From Flavobacterium sp. (GTDB lineage Bacteria > Bacteroidota > Bacteroidia > Flavobacteriales > Flavobacteriaceae), in assembly GCA_005792865.1 (NCBI GenBank), contig SXQR01000226.1, positions 1-12,000 of the forward strand: a stretch of 12,000 nucleotides of DNA, in the 5' to 3' direction. This document shows, piece after piece, positions 5,005 through 11,145 of the stretch (position 1 is the stretch's first letter; each line of letters begins with the position of its first letter). The translations under genes and the position numbers were made by a program. The notes beneath the pieces were generated by a model that saw only the letters and a program-made list of their open reading frames with translations, had not been told where the DNA came from and ran no database searches.

Positions 5005-7824
5005 TCAGAACCACTTCCGAGTAAACAACCCTACCAAAATTCTTGGATCCAGGGTCACGATGAAGCGTATTTTCTCGTGGTAGTTGGGTTGTGCGATTTC
5101 CCAGCCGTTTGAGGAGTTGACGGGAAAATAGAGCTCGAAATAATCGGTGACCAGGTTTAGCCGGATCCCGCTGTCATATACAAATGCAGGGTCGCTGCCG
5201 CGGTTCTTGACCCAGCCCGCATCGCTATAAACTTCGATCCAGTTCCAGATGTTCACCCCGAGGTTGGCGGTTGCCATCCACTGGTTGGCGTAAGGCGTGG
5301 CGAGTTTGGACTTGAACCCGCCTTCGGAGACCACGAGTTGCTGGCTAAAGATACCGGTGGTTTCCGAACGGCCGTAATAATTATAATCAAAGAGGTAATC
5401 CGTAGGACGGTCAAGCGCGAAACTGAAGTAGTCCGAATCGGTGTCGTTGTAGAGGAAGGTGCCCGCAAAAAGCCGCAGGTCCACCTGGCGGTTGTTGGCA
5501 AAGAGCCGCCTGAAACCCGCCTCGGCAATCGCCTTCCCGAATTTACCCGCGGCCTGGAAATCGGCCACGAAGCGCTGGTGCCGGGTCGCCTCGGTTCGCG
5601 AATTGATGTACTTGGCATCGAAAACGGTGTAATTTTCTTCGGAATTGTCAATGACGAACTGCGTTTTTTGCCGGTCCACGATGACCTGGCGCAACAAAAT
5701 GGTTTGGTTCCGGTTATCGCGGAAATCACGCTCGCGAATGCGGAACATCACCATCGGGTTCAGCCTTAAATAGGCAGCATCGGGCGCATAGTGGAAGTAG
5801 TTGCCGCTGGCCGAATAGCGCACCATGTACAGCCTGCCCTCGCGGATATTTTGGTTGACCGCGGCCAGGAACGATCCCGTGAACGTTTTCTGGTTTGTCG
5901 AATAAACCGGGTTGAAGTCAAAGACGATGGGTTTGTCCAAGATGGTCTTGTTGTGGAACCTGATGCCCGGGGAAAGCCCGTCGTAAAGGTTGTAGGTAAG
6001 CGTCGGCACATACAGCACCTGGTTGTAGTAGGGATCCTCCAGGTCCTTGACAGGCCTGAAACGAATGGGCCTGTTGCCGATGGAAAAATCCCTGAGCGAG
6101 CGCCAGTTGTTGCGCAAATTGTATTCGGGGACCTCGTTGGCATAGTTGAGCACGATTTTTTCGGCACCCTGCCTGCCAATTTTGAAGATGGAATCCTCCG
6201 CCGGGACATCGATCCAATATTTAAAGATTTCCTTGCCTTTCGATATGCCGGAAACCGGGACCGGGAGCTGTGCACCCGTCTTGTTGTACAGCGTGAACGA
6301 AATGGTGTCCCGCGTGCGTGAGACCTGGTCAAACTTGAAGTCGATCAGCTTGCGCGAATGGATCACCGTGTCAAAAAACCAGTCGATGTTCTTTCCCGCC
6401 CGCATCTTCAGCGTCTTTTGGAAAGCCGGTTCCGATCTTTGCCCCAGCGTCGCATCGGCGTAAAATTCCTTTATCGCGCGCTGCACCGCATCACCGCCAA
6501 GATAGTGGTCCAGATAGGTGAGGCTCAGCCCGGCGCGATATTTCCCGGCAATCTGCTCGTTGAACTTGATCAGGGCGTCCTTGGGCTCGCCAATGGGCTG
6601 ATCGAGGTTTTTGCGGGCCATGAGCATGTAGAAATAGCTGTACTGCTCATTGAAACCCACATTCATGAAATTGTAGCCCTTGAGGATCCTGAGGTTGGAA
6701 AGGCTTCCCATCATTTTGGCCTGCGGATGGAATTCATCCATGTAGCGCATCATGGTGTACACCTGCAGGGCATCAAAGATGTAATTGTCCTTTCTTGGAT
6801 CGAGCTTGAGGCTCTGCGAAAGGAAATTGTGCAGGTAGGTCTTGAGGAACTTTATCTCGTAAACAAAATCGTCCGGGAATGGCCTGATGAACGACGGGAG
6901 CTGGTTAAGTCCGTAGAAAGGACTGCGGTCATAATCGGCCTGCGTGACGATGATCTTGTCGTGGGGAAATTCGCCGATATGTTGCCTGACGTATTCCACA
7001 ACGCGGTCCACGATCATCGCGCGGCTGATGTCGTCCACCCGCGAATCCATCAGGCCGTTCACAACCTCCACCGACTCATTCCGGAAGTGATGGAAATCCG
7101 CCGCAGGACCGATGGCCAGGGTGAAGCCGGTGCGGTTGTTTCCGCGGGCACGAATCACCGCGCGATCCTTTAAGGATGCCGAACCTTCGATATCAAGGTC
7201 GGTCGCCAGGTCAAAACCGGGCAGAAGGTGCAGTTCCAGCTCGATGTCAAAAGGGGCCAGGGCGCTGTCGTCGAGGTTCTGGTGGCTGTAACGCGCAAAA
7301 CCGTCCTGCTCCAATCTGGCCGGCAGCAGGAAAACATCCCGCAACAGGAAGCCATTTTTATCGGTGTACCCAAACTTGGTAAACCTGTCCGACGGAATTT
7401 TAAGGAAATAGGTCAGGTCCAGCCTGATGCTGTCGCCCGGTGCCAGCGGCTCGCGCAAGGTGATTTCAACAAGGTCGGGTTTGCCGTCCGGCCGCTGCCA
7501 CTGAAGGAAACGGCTTTCGCTGTCCAGTACCGTCAGGTTTGAGGTGTGGCCCCGCTCGTGGTCGCGCGCCAGGTGGAAAGCGCGGATGAATTCGTCCGAA
7601 AACCGCCTTGCCAGCGGCGTGTCCTTGCCCGAAAATGCATTGTTCCAGTCATTGAGCACGATGGATTGCAATGGTTGGGCAGCTGTGTTCACAAAAACGA
7701 GTTCCTGCCTAATGCCGAGGTTTTTTTGTTGGTGATCGGCCTCGACAAGCATCCTGACGCGGTGTTGCCCCATCATCGGGAGGCAGGACAGGAGCAGTAC
7801 CGAAAAAAAGATTTTCTTAAGCAT
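5005..7824 (-). CDS. M1 aminopeptidase-like protein without zinc motif, fused to a C-terminal outer-membrane barrel
   Basis: A 939-residue envelope protein. Residues 1 to about 20 (MLKKIFFSVLLLSCLPMMGQ) are a signal peptide. Residues 21 to about 245 look like the N-terminal beta domain of M1 aminopeptidases (RQELVFVNTAAQPLQSIVLNDW; later SIRLDLTYFLKIP). Residues 250 to 500 match the M1 catalytic region in layout: SPFYGLNQLPSFIRPF stands where GAMEN lies, and DNYIFDALQVYTMM where the NEG-type helix lies, but the HExxH position reads YLHNFLSQ and no HExxH occurs anywhere, so zinc catalysis should be lost. GKNIDWFFDTVI (478-489) corresponds to the usual end of the catalytic part. Residues 500 to 590 are a beta domain. 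From about 600 to the end there are many alternating aromatic/hydrophobic strands with Y/N-rich turns, ending in KWF, which is typical of an outer-membrane barrel closed by a C-terminal aromatic residue. Probably a surface or periplasmic binding protein; the substrate is unknown. It stands alone between two repeat-rich gaps. Confidence 0.8.
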   Translation of the reverse strand: MLKKIFFSVLLLSCLPMMGQHRVRMLVEADHQQKNLGIRQELVFVNTAAQPLQSIVLNDWNNAFSGKDTPLARRFSDEFIRAFHLARDHERGHTSNLTVLDSESRFLQWQRPDGKPDLVEITLREPLAPGDSIRLDLTYFLKIPSDRFTKFGYTDKNGFLLRDVFLLPARLEQDGFARYSHQNLDDSALAPFDIELELHLLPGFDLATDLDIEGSASLKDRAVIRARGNNRTGFTLAIGPAADFHHFRNESVEVVNGLMDSRVDDISRAMIVDRVVEYVRQHIGEFPHDKIIVTQADYDRSPFYGLNQLPSFIRPFPDDFVYEIKFLKTYLHNFLSQSLKLDPRKDNYIFDALQVYTMMRYMDEFHPQAKMMGSLSNLRILKGYNFMNVGFNEQYSYFYMLMARKNLDQPIGEPKDALIKFNEQIAGKYRAGLSLTYLDHYLGGDAVQRAIKEFYADATLGQRSEPAFQKTLKMRAGKNIDWFFDTVIHSRKLIDFKFDQVSRTRDTISFTLYNKTGAQLPVPVSGISKGKEIFKYWIDVPAEDSIFKIGRQGAEKIVLNYANEVPEYNLRNNWRSLRDFSIGNRPIRFRPVKDLEDPYYNQVLYVPTLTYNLYDGLSPGIRFHNKTILDKPIVFDFNPVYSTNQKTFTGSFLAAVNQNIREGRLYMVRYSASGNYFHYAPDAAYLRLNPMVMFRIRERDFRDNRNQTILLRQVIVDRQKTQFVIDNSEENYTVFDAKYINSRTEATRHQRFVADFQAAGKFGKAIAEAGFRRLFANNRQVDLRLFAGTFLYNDTDSDYFSFALDRPTDYLFDYNYYGRSETTGIFSQQLVVSEGGFKSKLATPYANQWMATANLGVNIWNWIEVYSDAGWVKNRGSDPAFVYDSGIRLNLVTDYFELYFPVNSSNGWEIAQPNYHEKIRFIVTLDPRILVGLFTRKWF

Positions 7825-7881
7825 GGGGCCGCGGCAATATAGTGCTAAAGATGCAATGCGGCAAGGGAGGTTGCGCGTAGT

Positions 7882-7909
7882 GTCCGCTGTCCGCTATCAG
7901 CCATCAGCT
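7882..7909. repeat. Two adjacent heptamer duplications (GTCCGCT x2, ATCAGC[C/T] x2)
   Basis: GTCCGCT is repeated perfectly at 7882-7888 and 7889-7895, directly followed by ATCAGCC and ATCAGCT (7896-7909). The block fills the 105-base gap between the stop of the LOG gene (7930) and the start of the barrel protein gene (7824). Together the four units form a 28-base block in the same 7-base register. Confidence 0.85.
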
Positions 7910-7929
7910 ACCGTAAACCAACAGCCAAA

Positions 7930-8658
7930 TTAAAAATTCGGGCTCAGCGTGTACTTCTTGTAGAAATTGTCCAGCACCTCGACCACCTCGTCCTCGGTAT
8001 CCACGATCCTGATCAGGTTCAGGTCTTCGGGGCTAACGTTGGCATGGCGCTCCACCAGCACGGTCTTGATCCAGTCCATCAGGCCCGACCAAAACGCGCT
8101 GCCCACCAGGATAATGGGGAATTTCGCGATCTTCTTGGTCTGGATGAGCGTAATTGCCTCGAACATTTCGTCCAGGGTCCCGAAACCGCCCGGCATGATC
8201 ACGAATCCCTGTGAATACTTGACAAACATGACCTTGCGCACAAAAAAGTAATCAAAATTCAGGTTTTTGTCCTTGTCGATGTAGGGGTTGAAATGCTGCT
8301 CGAAGGGAAGCTCGATGTTAAGTCCCACCGAAATGCCGCCTCCGGTGTGGGCGCCCTTGTTCCCGGCCTCCATGATGCCCGGGCCTCCGCCGGTGATCAC
8401 GCCGTAACCCGCCTTCGAGATCTTGTAGGCGATCTTTTCGGTCAGCAGGTAAAACGGGTCCTCGGGCTTGGTCCTCGCCGAACCAAAGATCGACACGCAA
8501 GGGCCAATGCGGCTCATGGTCTCGTACCCGTTCACGAACTCGCTCATGATCTTGAAGATCGCCCACGAATCGTTGGTGCGTATCTCGTGCCACGGCTTCT
8601 GTTTCAGGCGTTCCTGAATAACCTTATCCTCATCATTGTCAAAATCTTCCAGTCTCAT
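7930..8658 (-). CDS. LOG-family protein (TIGR00730-type Rossmann fold)
   Basis: A 242-residue cytoplasmic protein of the LOG / lysine-decarboxylase-like Rossmann family. Hallmarks are SIFGSAR (56-62), the glycine-rich GGGPGIMEAGNKGA (90-103), the RK pair (141-142) and the signature PGGFGTLDE (156-164), matching PGGxGTxxE. Family members cleave the N-glycosidic bond of nucleoside 5'-monophosphates; in plants and some bacteria this releases active cytokinin, elsewhere the role is thought to be nucleotide turnover. The N-terminal 50 residues (KQKPWHEIRTNDSWAIFKIMSEFVNGYE) form a helical extension common in flavobacterial homologues, which also end in LSPNF as here. Complete, with all key residues. 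The only promoter-like box (8787-8794) would give a leader of about 120 bases. Neighbours give no functional link. Confidence 0.92.
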   Translation of the reverse strand: MRLEDFDNDEDKVIQERLKQKPWHEIRTNDSWAIFKIMSEFVNGYETMSRIGPCVSIFGSARTKPEDPFYLLTEKIAYKISKAGYGVITGGGPGIMEAGNKGAHTGGGISVGLNIELPFEQHFNPYIDKDKNLNFDYFFVRKVMFVKYSQGFVIMPGGFGTLDEMFEAITLIQTKKIAKFPIILVGSAFWSGLMDWIKTVLVERHANVSPEDLNLIRIVDTEDEVVEVLDNFYKKYTLSPNF

Positions 8659-8786
8659 TTTTCTAAATTTTGGATCTGCTTCCGGCGGTCCGCAGTATCA
8701 TTTGCCCGTCCTTCGGCAAAGGCCTGCTTGGCCCATTTGGACTTTGACCATTCCCTTCGGTTAAAAGCATCGGCCGCAAAAGCGCG

Positions 8787-8794
8787 CTAAAGTA
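8787..8794 (-). promoter_or_regulatory. Possible -7 box upstream of the LOG gene
   Basis: TACTTTAG on the minus strand, in the context TTCACTACTTTAG that also occurs before the serine hydrolase gene. No TTG lies at 17 to 23 bases; the nearest are at 11 and 26 bases, the latter inside an AAAAGTC/GACTTTT heptamer. The leader to the ATG ending at 8658 would be about 120 bases. Confidence 0.35.
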
Positions 8795-8814
8795 GTGAAT
8801 TTTGACAAAATGGC

Positions 8815-8835
8815 TAAAGTCAAAAGTCAAAAGTC
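8815..8835. repeat. Heptamer tandem array, unit AAAAGTC
   Basis: TAAAGTC (8815-8821) followed by two perfect AAAAGTC units (8822-8828, 8829-8835). It lies upstream of the LOG gene, close to a palindrome (8799-8811) and the -7-like box. Confidence 0.85.
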
Positions 8836-8943
8836 GGGTGAAAAGCAAACCACAGCGATTCATATCATCCAATGCACCGCTTCCTAAAAGACCTTAATCA
8901 CTTGTGTCTGCAAATAGCTTTCAGGGTAATGATTTTAACGATT

Positions 8944-9020
8944 CCGGTGCTTTTCCCGTACCACACTTTCCCCCAAATTCCCGACCTTCGGGTGTAGGGG
9001 AGGGGCCGGGTGCTTTCCCG
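8944..9020. repeat. GC-rich block flanked by two near-identical 15-mers
   Basis: CCGGTGCTTTTCCCG (8944-8958) and CCGGGTGCTTTCCCG (9006-9020) are direct repeats differing by one inserted and one deleted base. The 47 bases between contain C-runs, a CCCGA-CCT-TCGGG hairpin near 8980-8993 and G-runs. It may be a small non-coding repeat unit or a remnant. No gene is involved. Confidence 0.6.
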
Positions 9021-9038
9021 ATTATTCCTCGCGCGAAA

Positions 9039-9052
9039 TTAATCGTTAATCG
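9039..9052. repeat. Heptamer duplication TTAATCG x2
   Basis: TTAATCG occurs twice without a gap (9039-9045, 9046-9052), in the gene-free stretch. The flanking CCTCGCG and CGAGAGAGG could also pair to form a weak stem. Confidence 0.75.
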
Positions 9053-9124
9053 AGAGAGGCTTCGAGTTAAAAAAAATAAGTAAAAACTTTCTGCAAGCAA
9101 GTATATGATGCGGCTTAGCCTACT

Positions 9125-9159
9125 GATCATTTGCAAAATCCTAAAAGTTTGCAACGATC
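9125..9159. repeat. Imperfect inverted repeat with TTTGCAA core
   Basis: Left arm GATCATTTGCAAA (9125-9137) and right arm TTTGCAACGATC (9148-9159) pair over about 11 bases with one bulge or mismatch, closing a ten-base loop. It lies about 55 bases after the stop of the serine hydrolase gene. There is no adjoining T-run on either side, so it is not a classical terminator; it may be a protein site or an mRNA 3' stabilising hairpin. Confidence 0.65.
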
Positions 9160-9182
9160 TGCTTATCGCAATGCAACTGATA

Positions 9183-9210
9183 GCTTACGGCTTACGGCTT
9201 ACGGCTAACC
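9183..9210. repeat. Heptamer tandem array, unit GCTTACG
   Basis: Three perfect GCTTACG units (9183-9203) and one variant GCTAACC (9204-9210), beginning four bases beyond the stop codon of the serine hydrolase gene, so it forms part of the 3' untranslated region of that mRNA. Confidence 0.9.
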
Positions 9211-9214
9211 GCTT

Positions 9215-10618
9215 CTATTCCCTGCGCATATCCATTTCCAACACCTTGCCGTTCGCGTCCACATCCAGGATAAGGATGACCTGTTTCTGCACAAAGTTGA
9301 GGCGGTGACGGACCTGCCGGTTTCCGTTTGGCTTTTTCACATAATCCACGAGATCGACGCCCTTAAGTGCTCCGTAACTCCTGAATTCCGCGGTGGCCTT
9401 ATCGGCATGTTTCTGCATCATGTCCAGGGCCGCGCCGCGATACAGGCCCAGGTGTGGTTTGCCCCCGGCGATATCCTGTACCAGTTTGGTAATCAACGCA
9501 TCGAGCGTTGGCTCGGTGCTTTTAATGGGGATTGCCCCGGCGATGCTCAGTTCCGGCGCGACAAGTCCAAGGACGCCCATGGACAACCTGTCCGGCGATG
9601 CGCCGCGAAGGTTCGTGAATATGATGACGGCAATACCTTTCTCCGGGTAGCGCGTAAAATTTGCGGTAAACCCCTGCCAGCCGCCGCTGTGGGCCACCAA
9701 TTGACGTCCGTTTTCGCGGCTGACACTCCAGCTCATGCCCCAGGGTTCGGTCGCGCCTTCCTTGGTAATGATGGGGTTCCACATATTTTCAAAACCCTTG
9801 GCCGAAAGCAGTTTGGCCTCGCGCAATCCCGCTTCAAACCGGGCCATATCGATGACATTGAGGTACAGCGAACCGGCCGCATCATTGTTGTGGCTGGGCG
9901 CCACCCATTCCTGGTTCTTAATCTCGCCCCTGACCAATCTGTATCCGGCAGCGCGGCCCGCCACGATGTCGCTTTCACTGATGATCCGGGAGGAAGTCAT
10001 CTGCAACGGCCCGAAAATACGCGCCTGAAGAAATTCGCCATAGGTTTTGCCCGAAACCTTTTCAATCAACATGCCCAATATGCCAAAAGCGACATTGCTG
10101 TAACCGCGTCGCGTTCCCGGCTCGAATTCCAGTGGAATGCCCGAATAAAGGTCCAGAAGTTCCTTGTGCGTATAATCCTTCCTGAAGTCAAGTCCGTCCG
10201 GGTATCCCGTCATGCCCGAGGTATGCTCCAGCATATGCCTCACCGTGATCCGGTCCCATGCAGGCGGAGATTCGGGAATATAAGTCTTAATGGGAGAATC
10301 CAGGTCGATCACTCTGTCGTCGGCCAGCATCAGTACCGCGATGACAGTAAAAGCCTTTCCCACCGACCCGGACTGGAACATCGTTTCCGGTGTCACCGGT
10401 ATTTTGTGTTCCACGTTTGCCACCCCATAACCCTTCGCATAAATCAATTTCCCATCCTTGACCACGCCCAGCGCAACGCCTGGAATTTTTTGGGTCCCGA
10501 CCGATCGGTTAATATAGGCGTCAATTGCCGATGTAACAGCATCGGGCAGGCGGTCGGCGGAGGGTTGGGCAAATGCCATTGCCGATAGCGTCAGCGAGAG
10601 GAATAAGATAGATTTCAT
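9215..10618 (-). CDS. Secreted serine hydrolase of the beta-lactamase class C / esterase family
   Basis: With the start at the ATG ending at 10618 the protein is 467 residues and begins with a clean signal peptide (MKSILFLSLTLSAMAFAQ, cleavage after Ala17). A longer frame opens at 10645, but its nine extra residues would bury the signal peptide and cover the promoter. The beta-lactamase-like domain (about 25 to 360) shows S85-V-G-K88 (SxxK, nucleophile and base), Y173-S-N175 (YxN) and H310-S-G312 in the KTG position; HxG is usual in the esterase and peptidase members. So it is a periplasmic or secreted esterase, D-aminopeptidase or PBP-like hydrolase; true beta-lactamase activity is not implied. 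Residues 370 to 467 form an extra domain with helices (TLDALITKLVQDIAGG; AALDMMQKHADKATAEF), then strands (SYGALKGVDLVDYV, RHRLNFVQKQVILILDVD), resembling a DUF3887/NTF2-like unit. The DUF1569 gene ends 45 bases upstream, but a separate promoter is visible. Confidence 0.9.
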   Translation of the reverse strand: MKSILFLSLTLSAMAFAQPSADRLPDAVTSAIDAYINRSVGTQKIPGVALGVVKDGKLIYAKGYGVANVEHKIPVTPETMFQSGSVGKAFTVIAVLMLADDRVIDLDSPIKTYIPESPPAWDRITVRHMLEHTSGMTGYPDGLDFRKDYTHKELLDLYSGIPLEFEPGTRRGYSNVAFGILGMLIEKVSGKTYGEFLQARIFGPLQMTSSRIISESDIVAGRAAGYRLVRGEIKNQEWVAPSHNNDAAGSLYLNVIDMARFEAGLREAKLLSAKGFENMWNPIITKEGATEPWGMSWSVSRENGRQLVAHSGGWQGFTANFTRYPEKGIAVIIFTNLRGASPDRLSMGVLGLVAPELSIAGAIPIKSTEPTLDALITKLVQDIAGGKPHLGLYRGAALDMMQKHADKATAEFRSYGALKGVDLVDYVKKPNGNRQVRHRLNFVQKQVILILDVDANGKVLEMDMRRE

Positions 10619-10622
10619 TGGC

Positions 10623-10653
10623 CTAAAGTAGTGAATCGCAATCACATAGTCAA
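10623..10653 (-). promoter_or_regulatory. Promoter of the serine hydrolase gene, possibly leaderless
   Basis: TTG (10653-10651), a 20-base spacer and TACTTTAG (10630-10623) on the minus strand. The -7 box ends only four bases before the ATG ending at 10618, so the transcript would start at or next to the start codon. This placement also argues against the longer start at 10645, which would lie within the promoter. Confidence 0.55.
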
Positions 10654-10663
10654 GATGGGAGCA

Positions 10664-11110
10664 CTAAACCCCAAACTGCCGCAGGTGGTGGTCGATGTGC
10701 TTATAGACGAAGCGCCCGATCTGGCCCCTTGACATCTTCCCGAAGAATGGGTGCATAATATAGGTCCCGTTCCAGGTGCCGTAATCGGCGATGCGCTGTT
10801 TCCAGGCCTCGCGCTCCTGGTCGAAGTCGCCTGTCTTGCCCAACGTCTTCAAATACGGGCTTGTAGGCGAATGTTTGTCGAATGGCGCATCGGCCCTAAG
10901 CACCTTGTTAAGGACCATCTTGCCGATGAGCCTCCCGATCATCACGCGTTTGATCACCAACCTTCCCTGCATCATGTCCTCGCTTTGCACCCCGTGCGCC
11001 AACATCTCGTAGGCATTCATTTTTCCCCAATTGGACTGGTGGTCCTGAGTCAGGGTATCGATCCGCGACAAAAAAGCTTCGCGTACCGAGGGTTCAAATA
11101 TGGTTTTCAT
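10664..11110 (-). CDS. DUF1569 / DinB-superfamily protein
   Basis: A 148-residue cytoplasmic protein of the DUF1569 branch of the DinB-like four-helix bundle proteins. Typical features are WGKMNAYEMLAHGVQ (28 to 42, with metal-ligand-type His39), HPFFGKMSRGQIGRFVYKH (from 120) and the end HIDHHLRQFGV, with His138 and His142 as the likely other two ligands. DinB-type proteins bind a divalent metal through three such histidines; some are thiol transferases, but most DUF1569 members have no known reaction. No signal peptide. The stop lies 45 bases before the serine hydrolase start and the gene begins 35 bases after uvrA; DinB-family genes are sometimes damage-inducible, but I see no LexA-type operator here, so a repair link with uvrA is only suggested by proximity. 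Confidence 0.88.
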   Translation of the reverse strand: MKTIFEPSVREAFLSRIDTLTQDHQSNWGKMNAYEMLAHGVQSEDMMQGRLVIKRVMIGRLIGKMVLNKVLRADAPFDKHSPTSPYLKTLGKTGDFDQEREAWKQRIADYGTWNGTYIMHPFFGKMSRGQIGRFVYKHIDHHLRQFGV

Positions 11111-11123
11111 CTGATGGATTTGC

Positions 11124-11136
11124 GGCTAAAATAGCC
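11124..11136 (-). promoter_or_regulatory. Possible -7 box inside a small palindrome before the DUF1569 gene
   Basis: TATTTTAG (11133-11126, minus strand) resembles the -7 box and lies 15 bases before the ATG ending at 11110. It sits in the perfect inverted repeat GGCTA-TTT-TAGCC (11124-11136). There is no TTG at the right distance, and there is no T-run after the hairpin, so it is not a terminator for uvrA. Read-through from uvrA is therefore possible. Confidence 0.35.
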
Positions 11137-11145
11137 ATTTACGCA

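Larger units (their letters stand above)
8659..9214. other. 556-base gene-free stretch with repeats and hairpins
   Basis: No credible gene is present; the short open frames are low in coding character and cross repeats. From the LOG gene outward it holds: small hairpins in the LOG leader (TTTGCC/GGCAAA at 8701-8720, GGCC/GGCC near 8722-8734), a -7-like box (8787-8794), a palindrome ATTTTG-A-CAAAAT (8799-8811), an AAAAGTC heptamer array (8815-8835), a GC-rich block between two near-identical 15-mers (8944-9020), a TTAATCG duplication (9039-9052), an A8 tract (9069-9077 area), a large imperfect inverted repeat (9125-9159) and a GCTTACG array (9183-9210). No tRNA, rRNA or known riboswitch shape was recognised. 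Confidence 0.7.

Noticed and set aside
6358..7173. 271-residue plus-strand open frame
   Set aside because: Antisense shadow of the 939-residue envelope protein; long antisense frames are common in GC-rich genes.
8663..9154. Two short minus-strand frames in the gene-free stretch as small genes
   Set aside because: They cross repeats and hairpins, have no start context, and show no domain, signal peptide or conserved pattern.
9305..10588. 427-residue plus-strand open frame
   Set aside because: Antisense to the serine hydrolase, which has all catalytic motifs; the plus-strand product has no recognisable domain and codon pattern follows the other strand.
11124..11136. Terminator for uvrA
   Set aside because: The GGCTA/TAGCC hairpin has only five pairs and no T-run follows on the minus strand.
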